8,366 nucleotides of DNA, from NCBI GenBank assembly GCA_020432595.1, contig JAGQGA010000212.1, forward strand, positions 1 through 8,366, read 5' to 3'. Both the position numbers and the translations under genes were made by a program. This DNA is from Anaerolineales bacterium (GTDB lineage: Bacteria; Chloroflexota; Anaerolineae; Promineifilales; Promineifilaceae). The first letter of the stretch is position 1. Every line of letters begins with the position of its first letter. Below are positions 1-5,276 of this stretch, piece after piece. The notes beneath the pieces are model-generated. The model was not told where the DNA came from, made no database searches, and worked only from the letters and a program-made list of their open reading frames with translations.

Positions 1-357
1 TGCCAGCGCATCGGCCGGCACCAGCGCCAGCTCAATGTCATCACGCAGGGAAGAGGGCGTAACCAGCGAACTGTTGACCACCAGCAGCCCACCTGGTTTC
101 ACCAGCGGCTCATATTTATCAAACGACGGCTGGTTGAGGACAATGGCAATGTCAGGATGGGTGACGGTGGGGGCACCAATAAGGCGGTCACTGATGATGA
201 CGGTGCAGTGGGCTGTGCCACCGCGCATTTCCGGGCCGTAAGAGGGAATCCAGGTGACAAAACGGCCGTTTTCCATCCCCGCATACGCCAGCAGTTGCCC
301 CGCAAACAGCACCCCTTGGCCGCCAAAACCAGCAATCACCACAGACGGTTCGCTCAT
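1..357 (-). CDS. 2-oxoacid:ferredoxin oxidoreductase, gamma subunit (3' end outside window)
   Basis: Gamma subunit of a four-subunit pyruvate/2-oxoacid:ferredoxin oxidoreductase, a cytoplasmic complex that oxidises a 2-oxoacid with CoA to acyl-CoA and CO2 and reduces ferredoxin. In the family this subunit takes part in CoA handling. The N-terminal 119 residues are visible out of a usual ~180. Near the start is the glycine-rich strand-loop VVIAGFGGQGV (residues 6-16), followed by GPEMRGGTAHCTV (41-53), both hallmarks of the gamma family. It is the last visible gene of a delta-alpha-beta-gamma operon. Two ATG codons stand side by side (360-358 and 357-355). The first overlaps the beta stop as ATGA and the second as TGATG. 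The second is preferred because AGGAGG (364-369) lies 6 bases upstream of it but only 3 from the first. Translation is probably coupled to beta. An AACGGCCGTT word lies inside it and encodes Asn-Gly-Arg. Confidence 0.93.
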   Translation of the reverse strand, partial: MSEPSVVIAGFGGQGVLFAGQLLAYAGMENGRFVTWIPSYGPEMRGGTAHCTVIISDRLIGAPTVTHPDIAIVLNQPSFDKYEPLVKPGGLLVVNSSLVTPSSLRDDIELALVPADALA

Positions 358-1136
358 CATTGGCCTCCTCGCTGGCTTCGCGCCCGCAGCGGCTCCGCCA
401 CCTTAAAATCACCCAGCGGGTACACCGGAATCATCTCCTCGCGCACCCAGTCGCACGCGGCACCGGGGGCAACCCCCCAGTTGGTGGGGCAGGTGGAGAG
501 CAATTCGACCAAGCTAAAGCCGAGGTGCTGCATTTGCGCCTCAAACGCCAACCGGATCGCTTTTTTGGCCTGGATGACGTGGCGGGCATCGTGCAAACTG
601 CGGCGCACGCTGTAGGCCACGCCCGGCAGCCCCGCCATTAGTTCAGCAATATGGAGCGGCGTGCCGCTGAGTTTGGGGTCGCGCCCCAGCGGTGACGAGG
701 TGGTCTTTTGCCCAATGAGGCTGGTGGGGGCCATTTGACCGCCGGTCATGCCGTAGACAGCGTTGTTGATAAAAATGATGGTGATGTTTTCTCCCCGTGA
801 CGCGGCGTGAATTGCTTCGCCAATGCCAATGGAAGCCAAATCACCGTCGCCCTGGTAGGTAAAAACGATGTTGTCGGGGCTGACGCGCTTGATGCCGGTT
901 GCCATGGCCGGGGCGCGGCCGTGCGGTGCTTCGCAAGCGTCCACGTCGAAGTAGTCGTAGGCAAAGACGGAGCAGCCGACGGAAGCGACCAAAATGGTGC
1001 GCTCGCGGATGTTGAGTTCGTCAATGGTTTCGGCCACCAGCCGGTGGGCGGTGCCATGGGTGCAGCCAGGGCAGTAGTGGGTGCGGTTGACGCTAAGGGC
1101 GACGGGGCGTTCGTAGACGACTTTTTCGCTGATCAT
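357..1136 (-). CDS. vorA: 2-oxoacid:ferredoxin oxidoreductase, beta (TPP-binding) subunit, VOR-like
   Basis: Thiamine-pyrophosphate subunit (259 aa) carrying the proximal 4Fe-4S cluster of the complex. Visible landmarks: CPGC at residues 22-25, Cys55 in SVGCSVFAY and Cys216 in LSTCPTNWG, together the four-cysteine pattern of the beta-subunit cluster. The TPP/Mg motif is GDGDLASIG (96-104) followed by [11 protein letters not shown] (124-134). The pattern YCPGCTHG...[13 protein letters not shown]...STCPTNWG is closest in my memory to subunits annotated as 2-oxoisovalerate (VOR) or 2-oxoglutarate (KOR) oxidoreductase, rather than to pyruvate enzymes, which are usually longer. The start at 1136 overlaps the alpha stop as ATGA. 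There is no strong Shine-Dalgarno, only a G-run, so translational coupling is likely. The length is normal. Substrate is inferred, and the symbol is tentative because naming differs between databases. Confidence 0.93.
   Translation of the reverse strand: MISEKVVYERPVALSVNRTHYCPGCTHGTAHRLVAETIDELNIRERTILVASVGCSVFAYDYFDVDACEAPHGRAPAMATGIKRVSPDNIVFTYQGDGDLASIGIGEAIHAASRGENITIIFINNAVYGMTGGQMAPTSLIGQKTTSSPLGRDPKLSGTPLHIAELMAGLPGVAYSVRRSLHDARHVIQAKKAIRLAFEAQMQHLGFSLVELLSTCPTNWGVAPGAACDWVREEMIPVYPLGDFKVAEPLRARSQRGGQ
364..369 (-). promoter_or_regulatory. Shine-Dalgarno AGGAGG of the gamma subunit gene
   Basis: A perfect AGGAGG on the minus strand lies inside the last codons of the beta gene. Its distance (6 bases to the ATG at 357, 3 bases to the ATG at 360) favours the second of the two adjacent start codons. 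Confidence 0.75.
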
Positions 1137-2224
1137 GCTAATACCCCCACAGGTGAATAATCTGGGTCGAGGTAGTAGTTGTACAATCCGTGAACGACGC
1201 GCTCAATTTCGTCGGGGGTGGGGATGACCCCGCCGGTGCGGCCGGTGAAGTAGACGTTGGCCGCGTCGCCCACCGCTTCTTTGACATCGTGGAACATTTG
1301 CCCGGCGTTCATTTCGACGACGAGCAGGGTGTCTACCTGCTGGGCAAGTTCGCGCAACGGCCGTTCCGGGAAGGGCCACAGGGTAATGGGGCGCAGCAGG
1401 CCAACGGGGAAACCATCTTGCCGCAGGTGATCAACGGCCGTTTGTGCCACCCTTGCTGCCGTGCCAAACGCCACCAGTACTGAATCCGCGTCTTCCGTGC
1501 GGTAACAGTCGTAGCGCACTTCATGCCCCTGAATGAGTGCCAGCTTGTCCTGGATCTGGTTGTTAAGGGCTTCCAGATTATCGGCTCCTAAATAGAGCGA
1601 GGTGATGACATTTTTGGGTCGGCCGGCCGCGCCGGTGAGGGCCCAAAACGGCCGTTTTTCCCGCTTGGGGCGCATGGGTGGCAGTTCGGCCGGCTCCATC
1701 ATCTGCCCAATCGCCCCATCAGCCGCCACAATCACCAGCGTCCGATATGTTTCCGCCAGATCAAACGCCAGCACCGTCAAATCAATTGCCTCCTGCACCG
1801 TCGCCGGAGCCAGCACAATCGGGTGGAAATCCCCGTGTCCCGCCGACTTTGTGATCTGGTTGTAGTCGCTTTGGCTGGGCTGGATATTGCCCAGCCCTGG
1901 GCCGCCGCGCATCACATCAATCACCACCACCGGTACATTTGACCCGGCGATATAGCTAAACCCTTCCTGCATTAGGCTGATGCCGGGGCTGCTGGATGAA
2001 GTCATCACCTTTGTTCCCGCCACGGCCGCGCCATACACCATGTTGATGGCGGCCACTTCGCTTTCGGCCTGCAAAAAGACCCGATCCAGCTCAATCATGC
2101 GCCGCGCCATGTGTTCTAGCAGTTCCGTTTGCGGGGTGATGGGGTAGCCAAAATATGCCTCACACCCTGCCCGAATGGCGGCCTCGGCCAGTGCCACATT
2201 ACCTTTTAAGAGTTGTTTACTCAT
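1133..2224 (-). CDS. vorB: 2-oxoacid:ferredoxin oxidoreductase, alpha subunit, VorB-like
   Basis: Alpha subunit (363 aa) of the complex; with beta it forms the TPP active site. Landmarks: [10 protein letters not shown] (25-34), [15 protein letters not shown] (52-66) with the glutamate expected to contact the TPP aminopyrimidine, [14 protein letters not shown] (75-88), [17 protein letters not shown] (105-121) and the second-domain strand [10 protein letters not shown] (277-286). The length and the PSQSDY segment match proteins annotated as 3-methyl-2-oxobutanoate dehydrogenase subunit VorB. The gamma domain is not fused here, because a separate gamma gene follows. The start is supported by AGAGGA (2232-2237), 7 bases upstream of ATG 2224. 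The delta gene ends 19 bases before, and the stop overlaps the beta start by 4 bases. Three AACGGCCGTT words lie inside it, read as Arg-Pro twice and Thr-Ala-Val once. Substrate preference (branched-chain 2-oxoacid versus 2-oxoglutarate) is not provable from sequence. Confidence 0.94.
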   Translation of the reverse strand: MSKQLLKGNVALAEAAIRAGCEAYFGYPITPQTELLEHMARRMIELDRVFLQAESEVAAINMVYGAAVAGTKVMTSSSSPGISLMQEGFSYIAGSNVPVVVIDVMRGGPGLGNIQPSQSDYNQITKSAGHGDFHPIVLAPATVQEAIDLTVLAFDLAETYRTLVIVAADGAIGQMMEPAELPPMRPKREKRPFWALTGAAGRPKNVITSLYLGADNLEALNNQIQDKLALIQGHEVRYDCYRTEDADSVLVAFGTAARVAQTAVDHLRQDGFPVGLLRPITLWPFPERPLRELAQQVDTLLVVEMNAGQMFHDVKEAVGDAANVYFTGRTGGVIPTPDEIERVVHGLYNYYLDPDYSPVGVLA

Positions 2225-2243
2225 TTCACTTTCCTCTGTCTTT

Positions 2244-2474
2244 TTAAGCAGGGACGGCTACATCACGGTAAACGATGATGCACGCCTCTGGGCAAACAAC
2301 GGCGCACAGGGCGCAGCCCGTGCATTTGTTGTCGGGGTCATTAAGTATAACGGGATAGTAACCGGTGCTGTTGCGCTGTGGGGCCAGGGAAATGACGTGG
2401 GGCGGGCAGGCTGTTCGGCACAGTTCGCATCCTTTGCACCGCTCGGCATCAATGAATATTCTGCCGTGAGCCAT
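2244..2474 (-). CDS. vorC: 2-oxoacid:ferredoxin oxidoreductase, delta (2x4Fe-4S ferredoxin) subunit
   Basis: Small ferredoxin-type subunit (76 aa) that passes electrons from the TPP site to soluble ferredoxin. Two classical 4Fe-4S motifs are visible: Cys13-x2-Cys16-x2-Cys19-x3-Cys23-Pro and Cys51-x2-Cys54-x2-Cys57-x3-Cys61-Pro, in a duplicated fold with a central GYYPV segment. The length is normal for the family. It is the first gene of the operon. GGAGG (2481-2485) sits 6 bases before ATG 2474, which fixes the start. The order delta-alpha-beta-gamma parallels the vorCBA order I recall from methanogens, except that beta and gamma are separate genes here. No convincing promoter was found: a repeat element begins only 22 bases upstream, so the transcript either starts farther upstream and includes the repeat in its leader or starts inside it. 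Confidence 0.93.
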   Translation of the reverse strand: MAHGRIFIDAERCKGCELCRTACPPHVISLAPQRNSTGYYPVILNDPDNKCTGCALCAVVCPEACIIVYRDVAVPA

Positions 2475-2496
2475 TGGTTTCCTCCAACAATGAGGG

Positions 2497-2554
2497 GTTG
2501 GAGATTGAAGACTGGAGATTCACACTCTCCAATCTCTACTCCCCAATCTCTAAC
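2497..2554. repeat. Word-iterated imperfect palindrome, GGAGATT type
   Basis: Left arm: TGGAGATT at 2499-2506 and again at 2513-2520, 14 bases apart. Right arm: the inverted word CCAATCTCT at 2529-2537 and 2543-2551, also 14 bases apart. The outer arms (2497-2508 and 2543-2554) pair at 10 of 12 positions. It lies just upstream of the delta gene and could fold in the operon's 5' leader. Function unknown. Confidence 0.7.
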
Positions 2555-2584
2555 GCGGACAAGCCGCAACCCAAACGATGAATC

Positions 2585-2650
2585 AACTACAGATAAACAC
2601 AGATGACAACAGATAAGAAAATCAGTGTTTATTTGTTTTCATCTGTCGTT
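2585..2650. repeat. Word-iterated imperfect palindrome, ACAGAT type with 10-base period
   Basis: ACAGAT occurs at 2589, 2599 and 2609, exactly 10 bases apart. After a 6-base centre (2615-2620) come three decamers in inverted sense starting at 2621, 2631 and 2641 (ATCAGTGTTT, ATTTGTTTTC, ATCTGTCGTT). The outermost pair matches 9 of 10, the inner pairs 7 and 6 of 10. So it holds six decamer units, three direct and three inverted. It looks like a dispersed non-coding repeat; function unknown. Confidence 0.7.
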
Positions 2651-2730
2651 CATTTTGATCTATTGCATCTATAATCAGTATGGGGCAAAACAGGGGTTAT
2701 TTGCAGTGACAAACAGCAGAGGATGGGCAG

Positions 2731-2796
2731 ATGAACGTCATTAACTTGTTGCCGCCGCTTCCGGGAACGAAATATGTACCCCCCGAACTTTCCTAA
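2731..2796 (+). CDS. Possible 21-codon small open frame, unrecognised
   Basis: ATG at 2731 to TAA at 2794-2796, beginning MNVINLLPPLPGTKY. An AGAGGA-like Shine-Dalgarno (2718-2723) lies 7 bases upstream and a perfect TATAAT (2670-2675) lies about 55 bases upstream, but no good -35 box accompanies it. Its end overlaps the end of the resolvase relic on the other strand. It could equally be the leftover start of a lost gene or pure chance. No function can be assigned. Confidence 0.15.
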   Translation: MNVINLLPPLPGTKYVPPELS

Positions 2797-3121
2797 TCTG
2801 AGGATTTGGCGTTGAAATAACAATAGACACCGGTCTTCGATAGGCTCAATGCATCCATTAATTCACGTATCAACGCCCCATTTGCTTGCTTGGCTTGCAT
2901 CTGGTCATGTTGTGCATCAGTTGGCTTCCGCGTTGCGCCCAATTTGCCCCCTCTCTTTTTTGCTTTCGTTGTCGCTCTGCCCGAATTTCTGTCTCAAACT
3001 GTGCGATTGTGCCAAGCATATTAGATAGAAGCCGTCCTGTCGCATCATCTGGCTCTTTGGTACTATCTACTTGATGAAATCCCGATTGGATTTCTTCCAG
3101 AGCATTTGTGCCTTTATTTGT
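2793..3121 (-). pseudogene. Serine resolvase/invertase C-terminal relic (N-truncated, frameshifted)
   Basis: On the minus strand, after a TGA at 3124-3122, the frame reads ...TKEPDDATGRLLSNMLG then TIAQFETEIRAERQRK. This is the end of the serine-recombinase catalytic domain and its long E-helix (family pattern D/T-x-TGRL-x-x-N-x-L-x-x-x-AQFE-x-x-x-x-x-ER). At a run of six T (2956-2961, A on the coding strand) the frame shifts by one base. It then continues ...KKRGGKLGATRKPT..., followed by a helix-turn-helix tail ending LSKTGVYCYFNAKSSD and TAG (2793-2795). Restoring one A to the run makes the protein continuous. The N-terminal ~90-100 residues with the catalytic serine are absent, so it cannot be an active recombinase even if the homopolymer shift is a sequencing error. 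Probably a remnant of a mobile element; no transposase or terminal repeats are seen nearby. Confidence 0.8.
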
Positions 3122-3212
3122 TCACGATGAGAATTGATAGCCAGTAGTTGTTTGAAATTCAATGTCAGATTTAAACGGGATTATATAGCATAGTGGGACG
3201 TAAACTTTTGCT

Positions 3213-3240
3213 GTCGAGACGCAAAATCTTGCGTCTCGAC
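3213..3240 (-). terminator. Perfect 12-bp hairpin one base after the MATE stop
   Basis: GTCGAGACGCAA and its exact complement TTGCGTCTCGAC enclose the 4-base loop AATC (3225-3228). It starts one base beyond the TAA of the MATE gene, in the position of a terminator. However, the bases following it on the minus strand are not a T-run, so it is not a standard intrinsic terminator. It may instead be a dispersed palindromic repeat that also stabilises the mRNA 3' end. Confidence 0.5.
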
Positions 3241-3241
3241 C

Positions 3242-4606
3242 TTATAACGACAAATCAATCTGCTTCCAGCGGCCGGCGCGAAAACGGAACAGATAGAGCA
3301 GTGCCAGTGTGGTCAGATAAACCAGTGCACTGAACCACGCCCCCCACACGCCCCCATCCAGCCGAAACAAAATGACCCAGGTGAGAGGAATAAACAGCCC
3401 CCAGGCCAGGAGAATGCGCCCCCACATGGTGAAGCGGGTGTCGCCCGCCCCGTTGAGCGCCCCCGCCAGCACAATGCCAATGGCATCAAAAATCTGGTAC
3501 AATGCTACCAGCCGTAGAATGGTTACACCGGCCTCGATGACACGCGGGTCATCGCTAAAAATGCCCATCAACAGTTCTGGGGCAATGAGGTAGCTGAGGC
3601 CGATTAGCCCCATACCAATCATCGCCACAACGACCGCCCGATAAGCCGCTTTTTCGGCCAGATCGGGGCGTTTGGCTCCCAAATATTGGGCGACCAGGCT
3701 GGAGGCGGCCATGTTGATGGCAACGCCAAAGGTGAAGGAGAGGCTCATAAATTGCAGGGCGATTTGGTTGGCGGCCAGCACCTCGGTTCCCAGCCGCGCC
3801 AGCAGGGCAAAAAAGAGGCTGAAGGAAGCGATTTCGATGAAGTCGCCCAGCCCCAGCGGCAGACCAACCCACAGCAGTTGGCGCAGTTCCGGCCAGCGGG
3901 CGAGTTGAGGAACGGCCGTTCTGTACACCCTTCGATTCCTCCTACTCCACAAAATCGCCCCGCTCAACAGGGCATTCACCCCGTTTGCCATCACCGTCGC
4001 ATAAGCCGCCCCCGCCACCCCCAGCCTCGGGAACCCCAAATTGCCCGGCACCAGCAGCCAATCCAGCCCAATGTTGAGCAGCACCGTGATCCAGGCCAGA
4101 ATCATCGGCGTGCGCGAATCGCCGCGCCCCACCAGGAAGCCCCAAACGACGGCGCTAAACATGATAAACGGAATTTCCACGGCGCGGATTTGCAAATAGG
4201 TGGTGCCAAGTGCCGCCACCTGTGAGCCATCGTTAGGGTCAAACAAAATCATGACCTGGGCAAAGAGCCACGGCAGGGCAAAAACGGCCAAAGAAAGCCA
4301 GGCGATCATGTTCAGGCTGCGCCAAACGGCCGTTCCGATCTTCCCCTCATCCCCCTCCCCATGCGCCCGACCCACAAACACCACCGTGCTGTTGGCCGCA
4401 CTGCGAAACAGCATTAGCACGGCAAAATACAGCACCGCCGCCAGCCCCACCGCCCCCACCGCTTCCGTACCAAGCTGCGAAACAAAGAAGGTATCAACTA
4501 CCCCCAGCAGCGTTTGCGACAAATTTTGCAGCACCAGCGGCCCCGCCAGCAGCAAAACCTGCCGCGTCAGCCCTGTCTTTTTTAGTTTTTCCAAAGGTTG
4601 GTCCAT
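3242..4606 (-). CDS. MATE-family multidrug/metabolite exporter
   Basis: Inner-membrane antiporter (454 aa) of the MATE family, which expels organic cations or metabolites in exchange for H+ or Na+. About twelve hydrophobic helices are visible in two halves joined by a basic loop (SRRNRRVYRT, 221-230). Signature pieces: VVDTFFVSQLG (36-46), GRGDSRTPM (160-168) in the N half and its counterpart GALNGAGDTRFTM (382-394) in the C half. Asp38, Glu258 and Asp374 fall where, from memory, Vibrio NorM has its cation-site acids (Asp36, Glu255, Asp371). Length is typical. The start is ATG 4606, supported by GGGTGA (4614-4619) seven bases upstream. A TTG at 4621 in the same frame would add five residues but has no Shine-Dalgarno. 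It appears monocistronic, followed at once by a hairpin. Two AACGGCCGTT words encode Thr-Ala-Val. Substrate cannot be deduced. Confidence 0.93.
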   Translation of the reverse strand: MDQPLEKLKKTGLTRQVLLLAGPLVLQNLSQTLLGVVDTFFVSQLGTEAVGAVGLAAVLYFAVLMLFRSAANSTVVFVGRAHGEGDEGKIGTAVWRSLNMIAWLSLAVFALPWLFAQVMILFDPNDGSQVAALGTTYLQIRAVEIPFIMFSAVVWGFLVGRGDSRTPMILAWITVLLNIGLDWLLVPGNLGFPRLGVAGAAYATVMANGVNALLSGAILWSRRNRRVYRTAVPQLARWPELRQLLWVGLPLGLGDFIEIASFSLFFALLARLGTEVLAANQIALQFMSLSFTFGVAINMAASSLVAQYLGAKRPDLAEKAAYRAVVVAMIGMGLIGLSYLIAPELLMGIFSDDPRVIEAGVTILRLVALYQIFDAIGIVLAGALNGAGDTRFTMWGRILLAWGLFIPLTWVILFRLDGGVWGAWFSALVYLTTLALLYLFRFRAGRWKQIDLSL

Positions 4607-4613
4607 AAATAAA

Positions 4614-4619
4614 TCACCC
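4614..4619 (-). promoter_or_regulatory. Shine-Dalgarno GGGTGA deciding the MATE start
   Basis: GGGTGA on the minus strand, 7 bases before ATG 4606. It makes that ATG the better start than the in-frame TTG at 4621, which would include this site in its coding sequence. Confidence 0.55.
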
Positions 4620-4654
4620 AATACTTGTGTTTAGCAGGCTAAGAGTTAAGAAAT

Positions 4655-4750
4655 GGATGCGCGGATGACGCGGATTGCAGCGGGTGAACGCGGATTTTTT
4701 CTTTTATCCGCGAAAATCCGCCATGCTTCGTGTCATCCGCACATCTATCC
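4655..4750. repeat. Word-iterated imperfect palindrome, GCGGAT type
   Basis: Left arm: GCGGAT at 4661, 4670 and 4690, with degenerate copies at 4655 (GGATGC) and 4682 (GGGTGA), giving about 8-10-base steps. Centre: a T-rich stretch around 4696-4705. Right arm: ATCCGC at 4706, 4716 and 4735, with a further TATCC at 4746. Three perfect words face three perfect inverted words. It lies about 50 bases upstream of the MATE start, on the far side of the promoter region. No open frame here looks coding. Confidence 0.75.
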
Positions 4751-4821
4751 CAACTTTTCACTAGCTTGCCTGCCCTATGAAAAGGGCATTCTGTCATTTT
4801 ACCCCACTTTAGCGGTGATAA

Positions 4822-4906
4822 AAGGGTGGCGCAGGGGCGGCTGCCTAAGTGCACTAACCTTATGGCACACGCAACCGCAAACAGACCGCCAAAGAATTTG
4901 GTGCTG
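4822..4906 (+). pseudogene. Relic copy of the promoter and first codons of the ABC transporter gene
   Basis: This segment repeats 6815 onward. AAGGGTGGC (4822-4830) is 40 bases from ATG 4862, exactly as AAGGGTGGC (6815-6823) is 40 bases from ATG 6855. The pieces GCGGCT, AAGT-CACTA and TATGGCACACGCAACC are shared. After the fifth codon the relic lacks about 8 bases relative to the intact gene, throwing it out of frame to a TGA within 17 codons. In the shifted frame it still reads DRQ...W, as in the transporter. Homology ends at about 4906, where sequence resembling the dehydrogenase gene takes over. Confidence 0.85.
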
Positions 4907-5240
4907 TTTTGAGGGGGATTGCCGAGTGAGGTTTCTTCAAGTACTATTTGTACTGGGAGCTATACCTTCTCGATCATGGCCTATGATCATAGGGTATCTA
5001 CTAGCACTGGCTGTGCGATGACGGGGGCTACGCTATCGAGGGGCGGCCTATCCGACGTTGAGCGGGTTGCACATTTTTGCTGATTTTGGTAACGGCCGTT
5101 TCTGGCATTGGTCAACGGCCGATGAGATCAATTGGATGGCAACTGAGTTGGGTCAATTGGTGGCGAACCCAAGTGGTTTTGGCGAAGATGGTTAGGGGGA
5201 ATTGTATTTTGATGGGGTGGTTCACCAAGTGGCTGAACCC
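4899..5240 (+). pseudogene. Relic of the C-terminal third of a PQQ glucose/sorbosone dehydrogenase
   Basis: Translated pieces line up in order with residues ~298-410 of the intact dehydrogenase downstream: W-C-C-F-E-G-D (4899-4919) with WRCYEGN; YDHRVSTSTGCAMTG (4982-5026) with the EYGR...CSVIGG stretch; GGYAIEG with GGYVYRG; FADFGNGRFW with YADFCSSNFW; GFGEDG-stop-GELYF (5178-5210) with SFGENVDGEMF. The reading frame breaks at the G5 run (5023-5027) and again near 5050-5053, and an in-frame TAG lies at 5193-5195. The first bases (4899-4923) match the intact gene (6168-6192) at about 19 of 25 positions. The rest is more diverged, so the source was a paralogue rather than a recent copy. The last part happens to be in frame with the intact gene that follows. 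Confidence 0.85.
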
Positions 5241-5266
5241 AGCTTTGTTTGCCCAAATTCTGCAAT

Positions 5267-5273
5267 GAGGTGG
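5267..5273 (+). promoter_or_regulatory. Shine-Dalgarno GAGGTGG of the dehydrogenase gene
   Basis: GAGGTG matches the GGAGGTGA consensus. Its GAGG part ends 6 bases before ATG 5277. This supports ATG 5277 over the in-frame ATG at 5265, which overlaps it, and over upstream TTG/GTG codons that lie in relic sequence. Confidence 0.6.
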
Positions 5274-5276
5274 AAA

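Larger units (their letters stand above)
2475..3241. other. Gene-poor interval between the oxidoreductase operon and the MATE gene
   Basis: About 770 bases without an intact recognisable gene, visibly more AT-rich than the flanking genes. It contains two word-iterated palindromes (2497-2554, 2585-2650), a possible tiny open frame (2731-2796), a resolvase relic (2793-3121) and a perfect hairpin (3213-3240). In 2651-2730 and 3125-3212 I see no gene. A minus-strand open stretch around 3105-3170 in another frame (reading ...AINSHREQIKAQ...) may be the end of a different lost gene but I do not recognise it. Confidence 0.6.

Noticed and set aside
157..615. Long plus-strand open frames opposite the gamma and beta genes
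   Set aside because: They are shadows of GC-rich genes read in reverse; their translations are rich in Arg, Pro, Ser and Ala without any motif, while the minus-strand genes are unmistakable.
2950..2970. Programmed -1 frameshift at the A6G run in the resolvase frame
   Set aside because: The zero-frame codons across the run are CAA AAA AGA, which do not allow both tRNAs to re-pair in the -1 frame, and the upstream catalytic domain is missing, so simple mutation or a homopolymer error is more likely.
2886..3074. Plus-strand open frame of 62 codons in the gene-poor interval
   Set aside because: It is antisense to the resolvase relic, whose family pattern (TGRL, AQFE, ER) is clearly on the minus strand.
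2497..4750. CRISPR array or tRNA/rRNA genes in the intergenic regions
   Set aside because: The repeated words are only 6-8 bases with inverted partners and no 25-35-base spacers; no cloverleaf or rRNA-like segment was found.
4653..5021. Open frame of 122 codons upstream of the dehydrogenase
   Set aside because: It runs through the GCGGAT repeat, the ABC relic and the start of the dehydrogenase relic in turn, so it is a chance stitch of non-coding and decayed sequence.
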